This document shows positions 22,853 through 30,964 of a stretch of DNA of 40,577 nucleotides, one piece after another. Made by a program: the position numbers and the translations under genes. The stretch is from a virus. The first letter of the stretch is position 1; each line of letters opens with the position of its first letter. The DNA is taken from the IMG/VR virus record IMGVR_UViG_3300013115_000245, positions 1 to 40,577 of that record, one strand, 5' to 3'. Below the pieces are notes generated by a model. That model was not told the origin of the DNA and searched no databases. It was given only the letters and a program-made list of their open reading frames with translations.

Positions 22853-24567
22853 TGACTGAAAAGGTTGGTGGCGTTTCTTATGATGTTGAAATGGACGTTT
22901 CTGAGGTTCTTAAGGCCGACAAGGTTATTGATAAATTTTCTGCAGATGTTGATAAAAATTTAACTAAAACAGATAAGTCACTTCAAAAGCTATCTACTCA
23001 GACAACAAAAACATCTAAAGCCGTATCTGGTAGTTTCTCAAAAATAGGTAGAAACGCTGGCCAAGCTGGTGTGCAAGTTCAGCAATTCATAGGCCAAGTT
23101 CAAGGCGGACAATCTGCCATGCTTGCGCTATCTCAACAAGCTGCAGATTTAGGTATTGTTTTAGGTCTTCCTTTAGCGGGTGCTATTGCTGGCATAACAG
23201 CATCAATCGCTGGCCCGTTATATAGCGCGCTAACAAATGGGTCTGATGCTGTAGAGTCTTTTAAAATTGACATTGATGAATTAACAAAGTCAATGGATGA
23301 GCTGTCAGATCTATCTAAGAACCAAATAGCAGCCGCTATTATTGATGTAAACGAAAACATGGATGAGCTATCTAAGCAAGCTCAATCAACTGGCGATAAC
23401 ATATTCAAGCTTAGCGAGACGTTAGATAAAGGATTTAAAGATACAGCAGGTCGTAGAGAGATAAAACTTACGACGGAAGAAACTGAAGAATTAGAAAAAG
23501 AACTCATTAGAGAACAGGCTACGCTTGATGAATTGAATAGTGAGCTAGAAAAAAACCGCAGTCTACTTATCGAATTAACAACTGGAACGCAAGGGTATAA
23601 AGACGGGACAAAAGAAACGTCTGATGCTATTGATAAGTTGTCACAGTCATTACAGGCGCAAGTTATAGCTCTTGAGCAAGGCGAAGAAGCGGCGTTTAGG
23701 TATGCGACAGCACAGCAGCTTGGATTGACTGCAGCGGAGCAATTGCCAGCAGCTATTGATGAACAAATAAATCAAATATTCTACCTTAAATCAATTCAAG
23801 AGCAGCAGCTTGAAGCTGAACGCAATCTAAGAAAAAGAAACGCAGAAGAGCTAAAGCAGCAGCAAAAACAGCAAATAGATTTAAACAAAGAGCTAGAAAA
23901 AGTTACTGATAGAAGCCTTGACAGAATGGCTAACGGTATAGCTAATGTTATTGTTGAGGGTGGGAGCTTAAATGACATGTTTAGCCAAATAGGTAGAACT
24001 ATTTTGACTGAAACATTAACAGCTCTTATTAGATTTGGTATACAGCAGGGTATAAACGCTGCAATAGCAACATCAACAAGCAACGCTGTAACAGCAAACC
24101 AAGTTGCTAATAATGCAACAATAGCCGCCAGCGCCGCTCCTGCAGCAGCTTTACAGTCAACTGCAACGTTTGGCACTGCGGCAGTTGTTGGTGGAGCAGC
24201 ATTACTTGCAACACTAGCCATTGCAAAAGGTGCTGGACGCAGAACGGGCGGCAATGTTTCAGCTGGTATGATGCATGAAGTTGGTGAGGTTGGTCCAGAG
24301 CTATTAAGCTATGGTAATAAAAATTACCTTATACCTGGAAGAAATGGGTCGATAACACCTACCGATCAAATGGGTGGTGGTAGCAATGTTGATATAACTA
24401 TCATAAATAACACACCAGCTAACGTTAGCGCATCAACTGAAACCAAAAACGGCACTCAGTCTGTAACATTGACAATTGATGATATTGCTAGTGATATAAG
24501 AGGTAGGGGCAAGGTCTTTAACGCTATAACCCAAACAACAACAGCGCAAAACAGAGGCGGGAGATAA
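22852..24567 (+). CDS. Tape measure protein
   Basis: 571 residues. N-terminal coiled-coil (about 20-75), hydrophobic segment LGIVLGLPLAGAIAGITAS (about 99-117), further long helices with many Gln/Glu/Lys (about 200-360), an Ala-rich hydrophobic stretch (about 405-460), and a C-terminal GGNVSAGMMHEVGEVGPELLSYG motif common at the end of phage tape measure proteins. It sets tail length; at about 0.15 nm per residue, this suggests a tail of roughly 85 nm. It may also be ejected into the host membrane. Confidence 0.9.
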   Translation: MTEKVGGVSYDVEMDVSEVLKADKVIDKFSADVDKNLTKTDKSLQKLSTQTTKTSKAVSGSFSKIGRNAGQAGVQVQQFIGQVQGGQSAMLALSQQAADLGIVLGLPLAGAIAGITASIAGPLYSALTNGSDAVESFKIDIDELTKSMDELSDLSKNQIAAAIIDVNENMDELSKQAQSTGDNIFKLSETLDKGFKDTAGRREIKLTTEETEELEKELIREQATLDELNSELEKNRSLLIELTTGTQGYKDGTKETSDAIDKLSQSLQAQVIALEQGEEAAFRYATAQQLGLTAAEQLPAAIDEQINQIFYLKSIQEQQLEAERNLRKRNAEELKQQQKQQIDLNKELEKVTDRSLDRMANGIANVIVEGGSLNDMFSQIGRTILTETLTALIRFGIQQGINAAIATSTSNAVTANQVANNATIAASAAPAAALQSTATFGTAAVVGGAALLATLAIAKGAGRRTGGNVSAGMMHEVGEVGPELLSYGNKNYLIPGRNGSITPTDQMGGGSNVDITIINNTPANVSASTETKNGTQSVTLTIDDIASDIRGRGKVFNAITQTTTAQNRGGR

Positions 24568-25061
24568 TGGCTGAATTGAACTACCCTAGCGCGATCCCAT
24601 TAATGCAGCGTGATAAGGCGCGCAATGAGTCGCAAACATTCATTAACGCTAATCCGGCTGCAGGCGCTCCATTTGTCCAACTTATAACCGAAGATGTTAG
24701 CGCGGAATGGCCGTTTACTGTTCGAATGACAAGAGGTCAAGCGGTTGTTTTCCAGTCCTGGCTAAGAACAGCTGATAGCAACGGAGATAAGCCTATTGAT
24801 GGCGCTTTTTTTGATATGAGCGTGTTGGTTGAATTTGGGCTTGAAACGCAAGAAATTAGATTTCTACAGCAACCGCAAATAACATCAGTACAAGGTAATT
24901 TTTTAACTTACTCTGCTCAATGTATAACTAGGTCGCTTAATCTTGGTTTTGATTCTGATAATTACGAGACCATCAACGATTTAGCCGATTTAACATGCGA
25001 TGGCGATTATTTGGCTGCTGCCGGAAAGCTTGATTATATCGTAACAATGGTATTGCCGTAA
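24567..25061 (+). CDS. Minor tail protein
   Basis: 164 residues, beta-rich, with AEWPFTVRMTRGQAVVFQSWLR (about 50-71) and IRFLQQPQITSVQGNFLTYSAQ. It occupies the place of lambda gpM, or of a distal tail protein, right after the tape measure. One-base overlaps to both neighbours indicate tight coupling. The specific homology is uncertain. Confidence 0.65.
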   Translation: MAELNYPSAIPLMQRDKARNESQTFINANPAAGAPFVQLITEDVSAEWPFTVRMTRGQAVVFQSWLRTADSNGDKPIDGAFFDMSVLVEFGLETQEIRFLQQPQITSVQGNFLTYSAQCITRSLNLGFDSDNYETINDLADLTCDGDYLAAAGKLDYIVTMVLP

Positions 25062-25579
25062 TGACTATTGCAACTGTTGAACAAAGGCAATTTTTCGCAA
25101 CAAAAAAGCGCTTGGTATGGTTTGAAACTATTGAACTGTATCATCCTGATTTAGGGATTCTTAGATACGTACTTAATCAGAAGTTTGACAAGCAATTTAC
25201 ACTTGAAGCAGACGCGCCAAGAAACCCGAGTGAAACGGTAACTTTTAATCCTGTAGCGGCAAACACCACAGATCCAGAATTGACTAGTGGTGTTCTTACA
25301 AGATCATTTCAATTTGAGCGCGTAGGAACCGAGATAAAAGAAAAACTAAAATCTATTGATGCAGATACAGGCGGATACATAAAACAGCTTGAGGTTGTTT
25401 ACAGGCAGTATATAAATAACACCACCGCGCCAGCTAATAACGTTGAATATCTTTTTGGGGGCGTATCTATTGTTGGCGATAGAATCAACTTAACAGCGAG
25501 TGATGATCAGCCTTCTAGCGTTAATGTTGCTATAATTCAAAATATTCAAAATTTACCAGGACTAAAAGGAGTCGTTTAA
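25061..25579 (+). CDS. DUF1833-like minor tail protein
   Basis: 172 residues. The sequence LVWFETIELYHPDLGILRYVLNQ (about 18-40) and a late SSVNVAIIQNIQNL fit the DUF1833 family, tail-tip proteins comparable to lambda gpL. The domain is likely to join the tape-measure end to the central hub. It overlaps the previous gene by one base and the next gene starts immediately after its stop. Confidence 0.72.
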   Translation: MTIATVEQRQFFATKKRLVWFETIELYHPDLGILRYVLNQKFDKQFTLEADAPRNPSETVTFNPVAANTTDPELTSGVLTRSFQFERVGTEIKEKLKSIDADTGGYIKQLEVVYRQYINNTTAPANNVEYLFGGVSIVGDRINLTASDDQPSSVNVAIIQNIQNLPGLKGVV

Positions 25580-26005
25580 ATGCGATGGGATAATTACATA
25601 AATCTAGTGATCGGAAAGCCGTGGGTTAACAGAACAAGAGGGCCTAAAGAATTTGATTGCTATGGATTGTTGATTGACTCATTAGAAAAAGTTAAAAACT
25701 TAAACATACCAGTTGCAGATGGTTATTTTGAATGTGAATCAATAGAATCTGCTGGCAAAACAGAACTTGAAACAGAAAATTGGATCGAAACAACATCTAA
25801 TTTTGCAGATGCATTTGCAGCGTATGATGAAAATAATGATATGTTTCACGTTGGCGCGGTTACTCCGCATGGCTGTTTACATGCGTTTGGTTTGCATGGT
25901 AGCGGTAGCGTTGCACTTCATAAGTTGTCGAAATTAACTAGACTGTTACAATTAAGCAATCCAAAGTTTAAAGAGCTTAAGTTCTACCGCTATGCCAATA
26001 GTTAA
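25580..26005 (+). CDS. NlpC/P60-like cysteine peptidase, tail assembly
   Basis: 141 residues. The FDCYGLL motif places the putative nucleophile at Cys27, and His97/His101 in PHGCLHAF provide a candidate catalytic base, as in NlpC/P60 peptidases encoded between lambda L and J analogues (gpK). It probably helps assemble the tail tip or cuts peptidoglycan during entry. AGGAG precedes the ATG. The 3' end overlaps the J-like gene by 14 bases. Confidence 0.78.
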   Translation: MRWDNYINLVIGKPWVNRTRGPKEFDCYGLLIDSLEKVKNLNIPVADGYFECESIESAGKTELETENWIETTSNFADAFAAYDENNDMFHVGAVTPHGCLHAFGLHGSGSVALHKLSKLTRLLQLSNPKFKELKFYRYANS

Positions 26006-28475
26006 CATTCGCCGTGATGCATTTAACCCAACAAAAGCAGAAACTTATCAAGCAAATTGTGTAAACCTTGCTGACTGGATGACAGAAAATGTCATTGCAA
26101 ATCAAGACGCAAATACTATTCAAGTTGTTCTTAATGGTCACTTACTTTGTGACACTGGCAAGATGCATCAATACCAATGCAACAAGTCTATAGATAGAGT
26201 TCTTTGCGAGCATGACAGTGTTGATATATTGATTATGCCAATGGGTCTTGATCCATTAAGTCTTGTATTAATTGGTGTTGCAATTTCACTTGTGGCTGTT
26301 CAAGCTTTGGTTCCAAAGCCTGACATACCAAATTTGCAAGGACAACAAGCAACAAGCCCCAACAATCAGCTAAAGTCAGCGACCAATGGCTTTAGGATAA
26401 ATCAAGCTATTGCAGATATATACGGACGCAGACGGGTAACACCTGACTTTGCAGCGCCTAGTTATTGGATATACGAAAATAACCAAAAAATAGTTAAAGA
26501 GTTATTTGTTGTTGGTGAGGGTTATTATGATTTCACAGAAGCAAGATTCGGTGAAAGTGAAATATCCGATTTGCCAGATTCAACCGCTACATTCTATGAG
26601 CCTGGTGATTTGTTACCGGCGGACCAAAGAAGGACAGTTGTTGGATCTAACTCAGTGGACGGGCAAGAGCTTATAGCGCCTAACGATCCATCTTTGGTAC
26701 AAGCGGTAAATACTACAATTAACACAGATAGTCAGCTTGAATTTCCAAATACTGATATTGTTTTTGATGAGCTTGGTTTAGGCATCGGCGATGAGTTTAA
26801 TTTAAACTTTGATGCCGGCGCCGGCAATCAGTTCAATGGAACTGTTGAAATAAGCAACATAACAGACACTGGATCTGTATTTGAAGTTGATGTTGTTGGA
26901 ACACCATTTTCGGTTATCACCACTCAACCATCAACCGATAGTGACGCTGTTTTTAGTGTACTGCCTCCTGCTGGTGATGCCTTTGCAAACTGGACTGACT
27001 GGTTTGTTTTGGACGGTTCAAACCTTGATGATATATGGGTTAACTTGCAAGCGCCTCAAGGTCTTGCTGATGAAGACCAAAAAGAAATAAACATCGAGGT
27101 AACAATACAGGCTCGGGAGGTCGATGATGTTGGGCCATTCCAAGAGTTTGATGTAACTTTAACCGGCTCGACAACTCAGCCTCAATTTAGAACTTATGAG
27201 GTAGCGGCAAATATAACGGTACCACCTAACAAGTCAGAAATAAGATTAAGACGTAAAACAGATTTATTCCCAACCGGCTCGCTTCAAAGTGTCAAAATAG
27301 AAGAAGCATGGGCGGTTACTGATTATAGTGACGCTGAACTTGTTAATGATAATTTTAGTATGGCTTACTTAGAACGCCGAGCAACAACTTTATCTTTAGC
27401 GCCTCAATCACCTAAGTTTAATGTTATAGCTCAAAGAAAACTTAGGCTGTTTGATACCGGCAGCGGAACTATCGATCCTACTGAGACAGCGACAAGAAGT
27501 TTTGCAGATGCCGTTTTTCATATTCTTTATTTTAAAATGGGAATACCGCTAAACGCAATCGATACAGAATCGCTTTTTGATATTAGTGATGGTCTTGCTG
27601 AGGATTATCTAGGTTATTTTGATTATTCTTTTGATGACAAAAACATCGATGGAAATCAAAGAATAGTTACCGCTTGCGATGTGGCAAGAGTTTTGCCTTT
27701 TAAATCTGGTGGTAGAATCTGGACTTTCGTTAGAGACGAAGAAAAGCCGGTTAGAAGCGCGCTTCTTAATCGCAGAAACATGCCTCCGCAAGATACTAAT
27801 CAAACATGGTCATTTAGAAAGCCTAGGGACTATGACAGTGTTGCATTAACCTATGTTAATTTTGATGAGAACCAAGAGGTGACAATTTATCGCAGTATCG
27901 ATAATAACGGTGTTATATCTAACACTGCAGGCGTAAATACAAACGAGTTTACTTTATCTGGTTGCGTTGATGAAGACCAAGCAGAAAATAGAATCGACTT
28001 TGAAATACGCAAAATAAAATACCAGCGTATTGCTGCAGATGTTACAGCTATGAATGATGGTCTTTACATTGGTCTTGGTGATAGAGTTGGATGGGCTGAT
28101 ATTAACGATAGTCAAATTTTTGACGGTGAAATATTAGGCGAATCTGGAACAGAATACGACACTAGCGAAGCGTTTAGGCCGGAAGGTGGAGAGACTTATT
28201 ATTGTTATCTTACTGACAATGAAGGCGTACCAACCGCAAGCCCGTTTGTTGTAACTGCAAGATTAGATACTGAATTTGGATTTAGTGGATTAGCTGGTCA
28301 ATCATTCTTGCCGACTGGTAAAGAGCAAATAGGTTCAAGATATATAATAGCCAAGCAATCAGATTTAGATTTAAGTGATTTTACAGTAACAAGCAGAGGT
28401 GGAAGGGACGAGAACGGAAACGTTCAAATAGGTATGGTTAATTACGATCCGCGCGTTTACTCTCAAGATCCTTAA
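25992..28475 (+). CDS. Tail tip hub / host-specificity protein (J-like)
   Basis: 827 residues. Residues 1-80 form a small domain; a hydrophobic segment at about 87-108 (LSLVLIGVAISLVAVQALVPKP) resembles that of tail assembly protein I; then the J-like start NQAIADIYGRRRVTPDF (about 136-152) and hub region. Residues about 210-440 add beta-rich insertions, including SEFE-type strands and a probable carbohydrate-binding-like module. It forms the central tip that contacts the host receptor. It appears to combine I-like and J-like parts in one protein, and no separate I gene is present. It is the last rightward gene; its end overlaps a short leftward gene. Confidence 0.85.
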   Translation: MPIVNIRRDAFNPTKAETYQANCVNLADWMTENVIANQDANTIQVVLNGHLLCDTGKMHQYQCNKSIDRVLCEHDSVDILIMPMGLDPLSLVLIGVAISLVAVQALVPKPDIPNLQGQQATSPNNQLKSATNGFRINQAIADIYGRRRVTPDFAAPSYWIYENNQKIVKELFVVGEGYYDFTEARFGESEISDLPDSTATFYEPGDLLPADQRRTVVGSNSVDGQELIAPNDPSLVQAVNTTINTDSQLEFPNTDIVFDELGLGIGDEFNLNFDAGAGNQFNGTVEISNITDTGSVFEVDVVGTPFSVITTQPSTDSDAVFSVLPPAGDAFANWTDWFVLDGSNLDDIWVNLQAPQGLADEDQKEINIEVTIQAREVDDVGPFQEFDVTLTGSTTQPQFRTYEVAANITVPPNKSEIRLRRKTDLFPTGSLQSVKIEEAWAVTDYSDAELVNDNFSMAYLERRATTLSLAPQSPKFNVIAQRKLRLFDTGSGTIDPTETATRSFADAVFHILYFKMGIPLNAIDTESLFDISDGLAEDYLGYFDYSFDDKNIDGNQRIVTACDVARVLPFKSGGRIWTFVRDEEKPVRSALLNRRNMPPQDTNQTWSFRKPRDYDSVALTYVNFDENQEVTIYRSIDNNGVISNTAGVNTNEFTLSGCVDEDQAENRIDFEIRKIKYQRIAADVTAMNDGLYIGLGDRVGWADINDSQIFDGEILGESGTEYDTSEAFRPEGGETYYCYLTDNEGVPTASPFVVTARLDTEFGFSGLAGQSFLPTGKEQIGSRYIIAKQSDLDLSDFTVTSRGGRDENGNVQIGMVNYDPRVYSQDP

Positions 28476-28611
28476 TTGTATCAATTGCTTCATTAACTGC
28501 TTTAGCAAGTGAGTTACAATCAATATCATCAAGCTTATTAGCGGCAAGTTTTAACTTTGCCGCTAAGCTATCAATTTTGATGTTGTCAATTCCCGATTCG
28601 TCTTTGATCAT
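28438..28611 (-). CDS. Small acidic helical protein
   Basis: 57 residues on the minus strand from an ATG at 28611, starting MIKDESGIDNIKIDSL and continuing as a long amphipathic helix (LAAKLKLAANKLDDID, then AKAVNEAIDTIKDLE). The heptad-like periodicity argues for a real gene. It overlaps the end of the J-like gene by 38 bases in convergent orientation. The ribosome binding site is weak. Not recognised. Confidence 0.5.
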   Translation of the reverse strand: MIKDESGIDNIKIDSLAAKLKLAANKLDDIDCNSLAKAVNEAIDTIKDLESKRADRN

Positions 28612-28635
28612 GGTTTATATGTTGCTTAAGTTTAC

Positions 28636-28706
28636 GTAATAAATAGGAACATTCCGCTATTTATCTGTAATAAATGGGAATGTTCCTGCAATGACAGTGT
28701 TATACG
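28636..28706. repeat. Dispersed repeat, copy 2, forming a long hairpin
   Basis: The full 40-bp repeat (28667-28706) is preceded by a partial copy of its first 20 bases (28636-28655). Together they make an inverted repeat: AGGAACATTCC (28645-28655) pairs perfectly with GGAATGTTCCT (28677-28687), with inner ATTTAT/ATAAAT arms. The element lies just after the stop of the gene ending at 28709. Confidence 0.65.
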
Positions 28707-28708
28707 GT

Positions 28709-29011
28709 TTAGTCCGATATATCATGATCACCATTAATCCACCCGTCATCCCAATCAAAACCTCCACTTTCTACAAGTTCAGCAACATGTTTTACATCAT
28801 CCCAATTAAGATTGTTTTGTGCCCAATCTTCGACTTCATAATCATCTGATTCAAACAAAGGTAAAGTGTCTTCATTTAGGGACTTCTCCACACTAACCCC
28901 GTCTTTAGCTGCATAATACTGCGCTCTATTCTCTGCGATAACTCTCACAGGAACTGCCCATGTTTGACCGTTGCTCATTTTTGTTAAATACTTTTTATCT
29001 AATATACTCAT
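28709..29011 (-). CDS. Unknown acidic phage protein
   Basis: 100 residues. The N-terminal part (YLTKMSNGQTWAVPVRVIAENRAQYYA) looks like a small beta/alpha domain. The C-terminal half is strongly acidic and Trp-rich (NNLNWDDVKHVAEL, then SGGFDWDDGWI). Not recognised; acidic small phage proteins sometimes mimic DNA or inhibit host enzymes, but there is no specific evidence. It is bounded by repeats on both sides (28636-28706 and 29035-29118). Confidence 0.6.
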   Translation of the reverse strand: MSILDKKYLTKMSNGQTWAVPVRVIAENRAQYYAAKDGVSVEKSLNEDTLPLFESDDYEVEDWAQNNLNWDDVKHVAELVESGGFDWDDGWINGDHDISD

Positions 29012-29034
29012 TGCTTTTGCTCCCAGTTATCACC

Positions 29035-29118
29035 GTATAACAACCCATTCTAGCAGACGGTTAAAGTTTGGCTAGCAAGCTCCGCTAAGCTTGCCGCCGC
29101 TAAATTAATGGTTATGTG
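29035..29118. repeat. Imperfect palindrome resembling an integron attC site
   Basis: 84 bases with outer boxes GTATAAC (29035-29041) and GGTTATGTG (29110-29118), inner boxes around TAGCAGACGG and CCGCCGCTA that pair with unpaired extra bases, and a central hairpin GCAAGCT/AGCTTGC. This order of nested, imperfect complementary boxes is typical of attC recombination sites. The preceding leftward gene stops two bases outside it. A simple stable hairpin with no recombination role is the alternative. Confidence 0.45.
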
Positions 29119-29119
29119 G

Positions 29120-29338
29120 CTACAACTTCTCAACCGTAATTCTGTACTCAGGTGTGCCGTCCAGTTTTTGTATTTCAACAGGTTTTCCGAAATTTATTGC
29201 ATGTTCGGCAACAGCGACTAGCGCTTCTATAGTTACATCTTTTTTATTTGCGCCCCACGTTCTACCATCTTTTAACACGCTCCCTGCAAATATAGTTCCA
29301 GTTAACGGGCTGGTAGCAATATGTAAATTATTACTCAT
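29120..29338 (-). CDS. DUF7446-like small phage protein
   Basis: 72 residues starting MSNNLHIATSPLTGTIFAGSVLKDGRTWGANKKDVT. This start is highly reminiscent of a conserved family of small phage proteins (which I recall as DUF7446) with a Leu-His-Ile-Ala-Thr-Ser-Pro-Leu motif and a middle helix ALVAVAEHAINFG. Function unknown. A run of small leftward genes surrounds it, and the attC-like element follows its stop. Confidence 0.65.
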   Translation of the reverse strand: MSNNLHIATSPLTGTIFAGSVLKDGRTWGANKKDVTIEALVAVAEHAINFGKPVEIQKLDGTPEYRITVEKL

Positions 29339-29358
29339 CTTCTTTATTCCCTACTTAT

Positions 29359-29877
29359 TTATTTCATAAAATCAATTAAATCTGCAGCGCTATTTTTTAA
29401 ATCTTCTAGCGTTCCAGCGTTAACAATTGTTCGGTTAATTAAATGTTCGGCTATTCCAGATTCAGAGCTATGTGATCTAACTTTAGCTTTAGTAGGTCTT
29501 TCAATATTAACTACGATACCGCCGTGTTTTCTTATTAACTCAGCCTCATTATTAAATCGAACATCAGTAACGATAAGATCGCTAGTTTCTTCAATTTTCT
29601 TTTCTGCAGCCAATAACCACAAATCAGAGTTAATCGAGTTGCGGCCCCATTCAGTACCTAATGTTTGCATTGCTTTTCGAGGTGAAACACCAAAATAAGG
29701 ATCAACTTCTTCTTTCAGATGACCGTTAACGTGATCGTCTGTCCAACCGAATATTTCACAACAAGCATTTTTTATTGGCAATGCAAAAGCATAAGTTTCA
29801 AATACAATGAAATCGCAAAGCATAAAAGCGAATGTATCTTTTCCGCTACGGGCTTCACCAGTTAAGCCAATTAACAT
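29359..29877 (-). CDS. Deoxynucleoside monophosphate kinase
   Basis: 172 residues. P-loop GEARSGKD (7-14), then a TLGTEWGRNSINSDLWL stretch (about 92-108) and VTDVRFNNEAELIRKHGG (about 120-137), the pattern of phage dNMP kinases such as T4 gp1. It phosphorylates dNMPs, often including modified ones, for phage DNA synthesis. It overlaps its upstream neighbour by seven bases. Its presence matters for interpreting the captured tmk, since the phage already has a kinase acting at this step. Confidence 0.82.
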   Translation of the reverse strand: MLIGLTGEARSGKDTFAFMLCDFIVFETYAFALPIKNACCEIFGWTDDHVNGHLKEEVDPYFGVSPRKAMQTLGTEWGRNSINSDLWLLAAEKKIEETSDLIVTDVRFNNEAELIRKHGGIVVNIERPTKAKVRSHSSESGIAEHLINRTIVNAGTLEDLKNSAADLIDFMK

Positions 29878-30113
29878 ATAAACCTACCTTTGATAGCTTG
29901 ATAAACAGATTTACCGTTAAACAAACGGCGTAAAGAATAAGAACGAACTAACGATATGAATGTATAACAAACGCCAAGACCTATATTTTGCTCAATCGTT
30001 ATAGACCAGCCAAACAAAGGAAAAAGCGTCATATTGGCAATAAAGTTTATCGTAAACCCAACTAAGATATTGGTTAACGCTTCTAGCCAAGAATCAACGC
30101 GCGATTGCTGCAT
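29871..30113 (-). CDS. Small membrane protein (DUF7220-like)
   Basis: 80 residues starting MQQSRVDSWLEALTNILVGF, with two hydrophobic segments (about 9-35 and 43-60) and the basic SLVRSYSLRRLFN motif (about 54-66). This layout is conserved in a common family of small phage membrane proteins. Function unknown. It overlaps the dNMP kinase gene and a 34-residue frame upstream. Confidence 0.65.
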   Translation of the reverse strand: MQQSRVDSWLEALTNILVGFTINFIANMTLFPLFGWSITIEQNIGLGVCYTFISLVRSYSLRRLFNGKSVYQAIKGRFIC

Positions 30114-30198
30114 TAGATTTTATCCCCTTTTCATTCAAAATCAAAACGCCACATAACAACGCAATCATCGCGGACGCAAAAGGTTTAGTTCGTTTCAT
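30094..30198 (-). CDS. Possible 34-residue membrane peptide
   Basis: From an ATG at 30198 the frame encodes a basic start (MKRTKPFAS), one hydrophobic segment (about 8-21, ASAMIALLCGVLIL) and a polar tail. It overlaps the start of the next gene by 20 bases. It could be a small membrane peptide or a signal-peptide-like product. Purine-rich sequence (AGAGAG-like) precedes it. Confidence 0.4.
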   Translation of the reverse strand: MKRTKPFASAMIALLCGVLILNEKGIKSNAAIAR

Positions 30199-30347
30199 TT
30201 TTTTACTCTCTTGTTTAAGTTTAAATTAATTAGTTAACGCGTTCTTGCGCCAGTTATTGCAAAGGTTACTTAAACCTTAATTTCAATTCACCTTCCGGCG
30301 TTATAGATATTTTAGCAGAGCTGTTAACAAAGCTCTTTTCCCATTAA

Positions 30348-30845
30348 CTACCTAAACGCCTCAACCCATCGATTATAATCATCATAATACTCTTGCGCGG
30401 TAGCCTTTCCACCAGCATTCCAAAATGACTTGCAATATTCAGCACAGCTTTCTAGCGTCTTAGGGATCGGGTTTACGTCCATGTGCAGCCGCTTTCTGGC
30501 CATAAATGTTGCGTATTTAAAATCGTAAATCATTCGATTAGCATGTGGATGACAGCTAGAATTACCAAGTTCGTTATCCAAATACTCTTGCTGAGTGATG
30601 ATTTTTAATCTGAACGCATCATTCCAAATGTTATCAGAGTTACGCCAAACATCGTCATGCGTTCTGGTTTCCATTTGATACGGGCCTTTAGCTGGCCCTC
30701 CACCATTCTGAACTACATAAGTGCAGCCCAATGATTCGTGAGCAGCAATCATCGTCATACAAGTTACAACATGGCTATTAAAATTCGCCATACCTGCAAT
30801 AGTATCAATCAAAATTTCTGACTGAAACTGGTTAATATCCATCAT
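30348..30845 (-). CDS. Endolysin (lysozyme / transglycosylase-like)
   Basis: 165 residues. The AAHESLG segment provides a candidate catalytic Glu at about residue 37, followed by NGGGPAKGPYQME (about 47-59), a lysozyme-superfamily glycine-rich loop, and a C-terminal SFWNAGGKATAQEYYDDYNRW. It would cleave the peptidoglycan glycan chain at lysis. No signal peptide is present, so export relies on the holin at 18065. It is encoded in the early leftward block, coupled (ATGA) to a 40-residue membrane protein gene. Confidence 0.75.
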   Translation of the reverse strand: MMDINQFQSEILIDTIAGMANFNSHVVTCMTMIAAHESLGCTYVVQNGGGPAKGPYQMETRTHDDVWRNSDNIWNDAFRLKIITQQEYLDNELGNSSCHPHANRMIYDFKYATFMARKRLHMDVNPIPKTLESCAEYCKSFWNAGGKATAQEYYDDYNRWVEAFR

Positions 30846-30964
30846 TTCAAAAGTTCCTCATAACTTAAGATTTTATAAATTTCGTAAAAATCTACAGCGT
30901 AAGCTATCAATAAGATAGCCGCCGCTGGTAGTATTACGCTTCTAAATAAACGCTTAACAATCAC
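30842..30964 (-). CDS. 40-residue single-TM protein coupled to endolysin
   Basis: GTG start at 30964 overlaps the stop of the exonuclease gene (GTGA), and its stop overlaps the endolysin start (ATGA), so the three genes are coupled. Product: basic N-terminus (MIVKRLFRS), one hydrophobic helix (about 9-24, VILPAAAILLIAYAV), acidic amphipathic tail. The size and location suggest a small holin-like or antiholin-like lysis protein, but that is inference. It is too short for routine gene callers. Confidence 0.65.
   Translation of the reverse strand: MIVKRLFRSVILPAAAILLIAYAVDFYEIYKILSYEELLK

Noticed and set aside
23796-24254. Long minus-strand open frame opposite the tape measure gene
   Set aside because: It is a shadow of the Ala-rich and Gln/Glu-rich coding strand; its product is low-complexity Ala/Ser/Leu, with no ribosome binding site and no neighbours on that strand.
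30266-30343. Minus-strand frame ending TPEGELKLRFK after the endolysin
   Set aside because: The sequence looks protein-like but has no start codon between the upstream in-frame stop and its end; at most a gene remnant.
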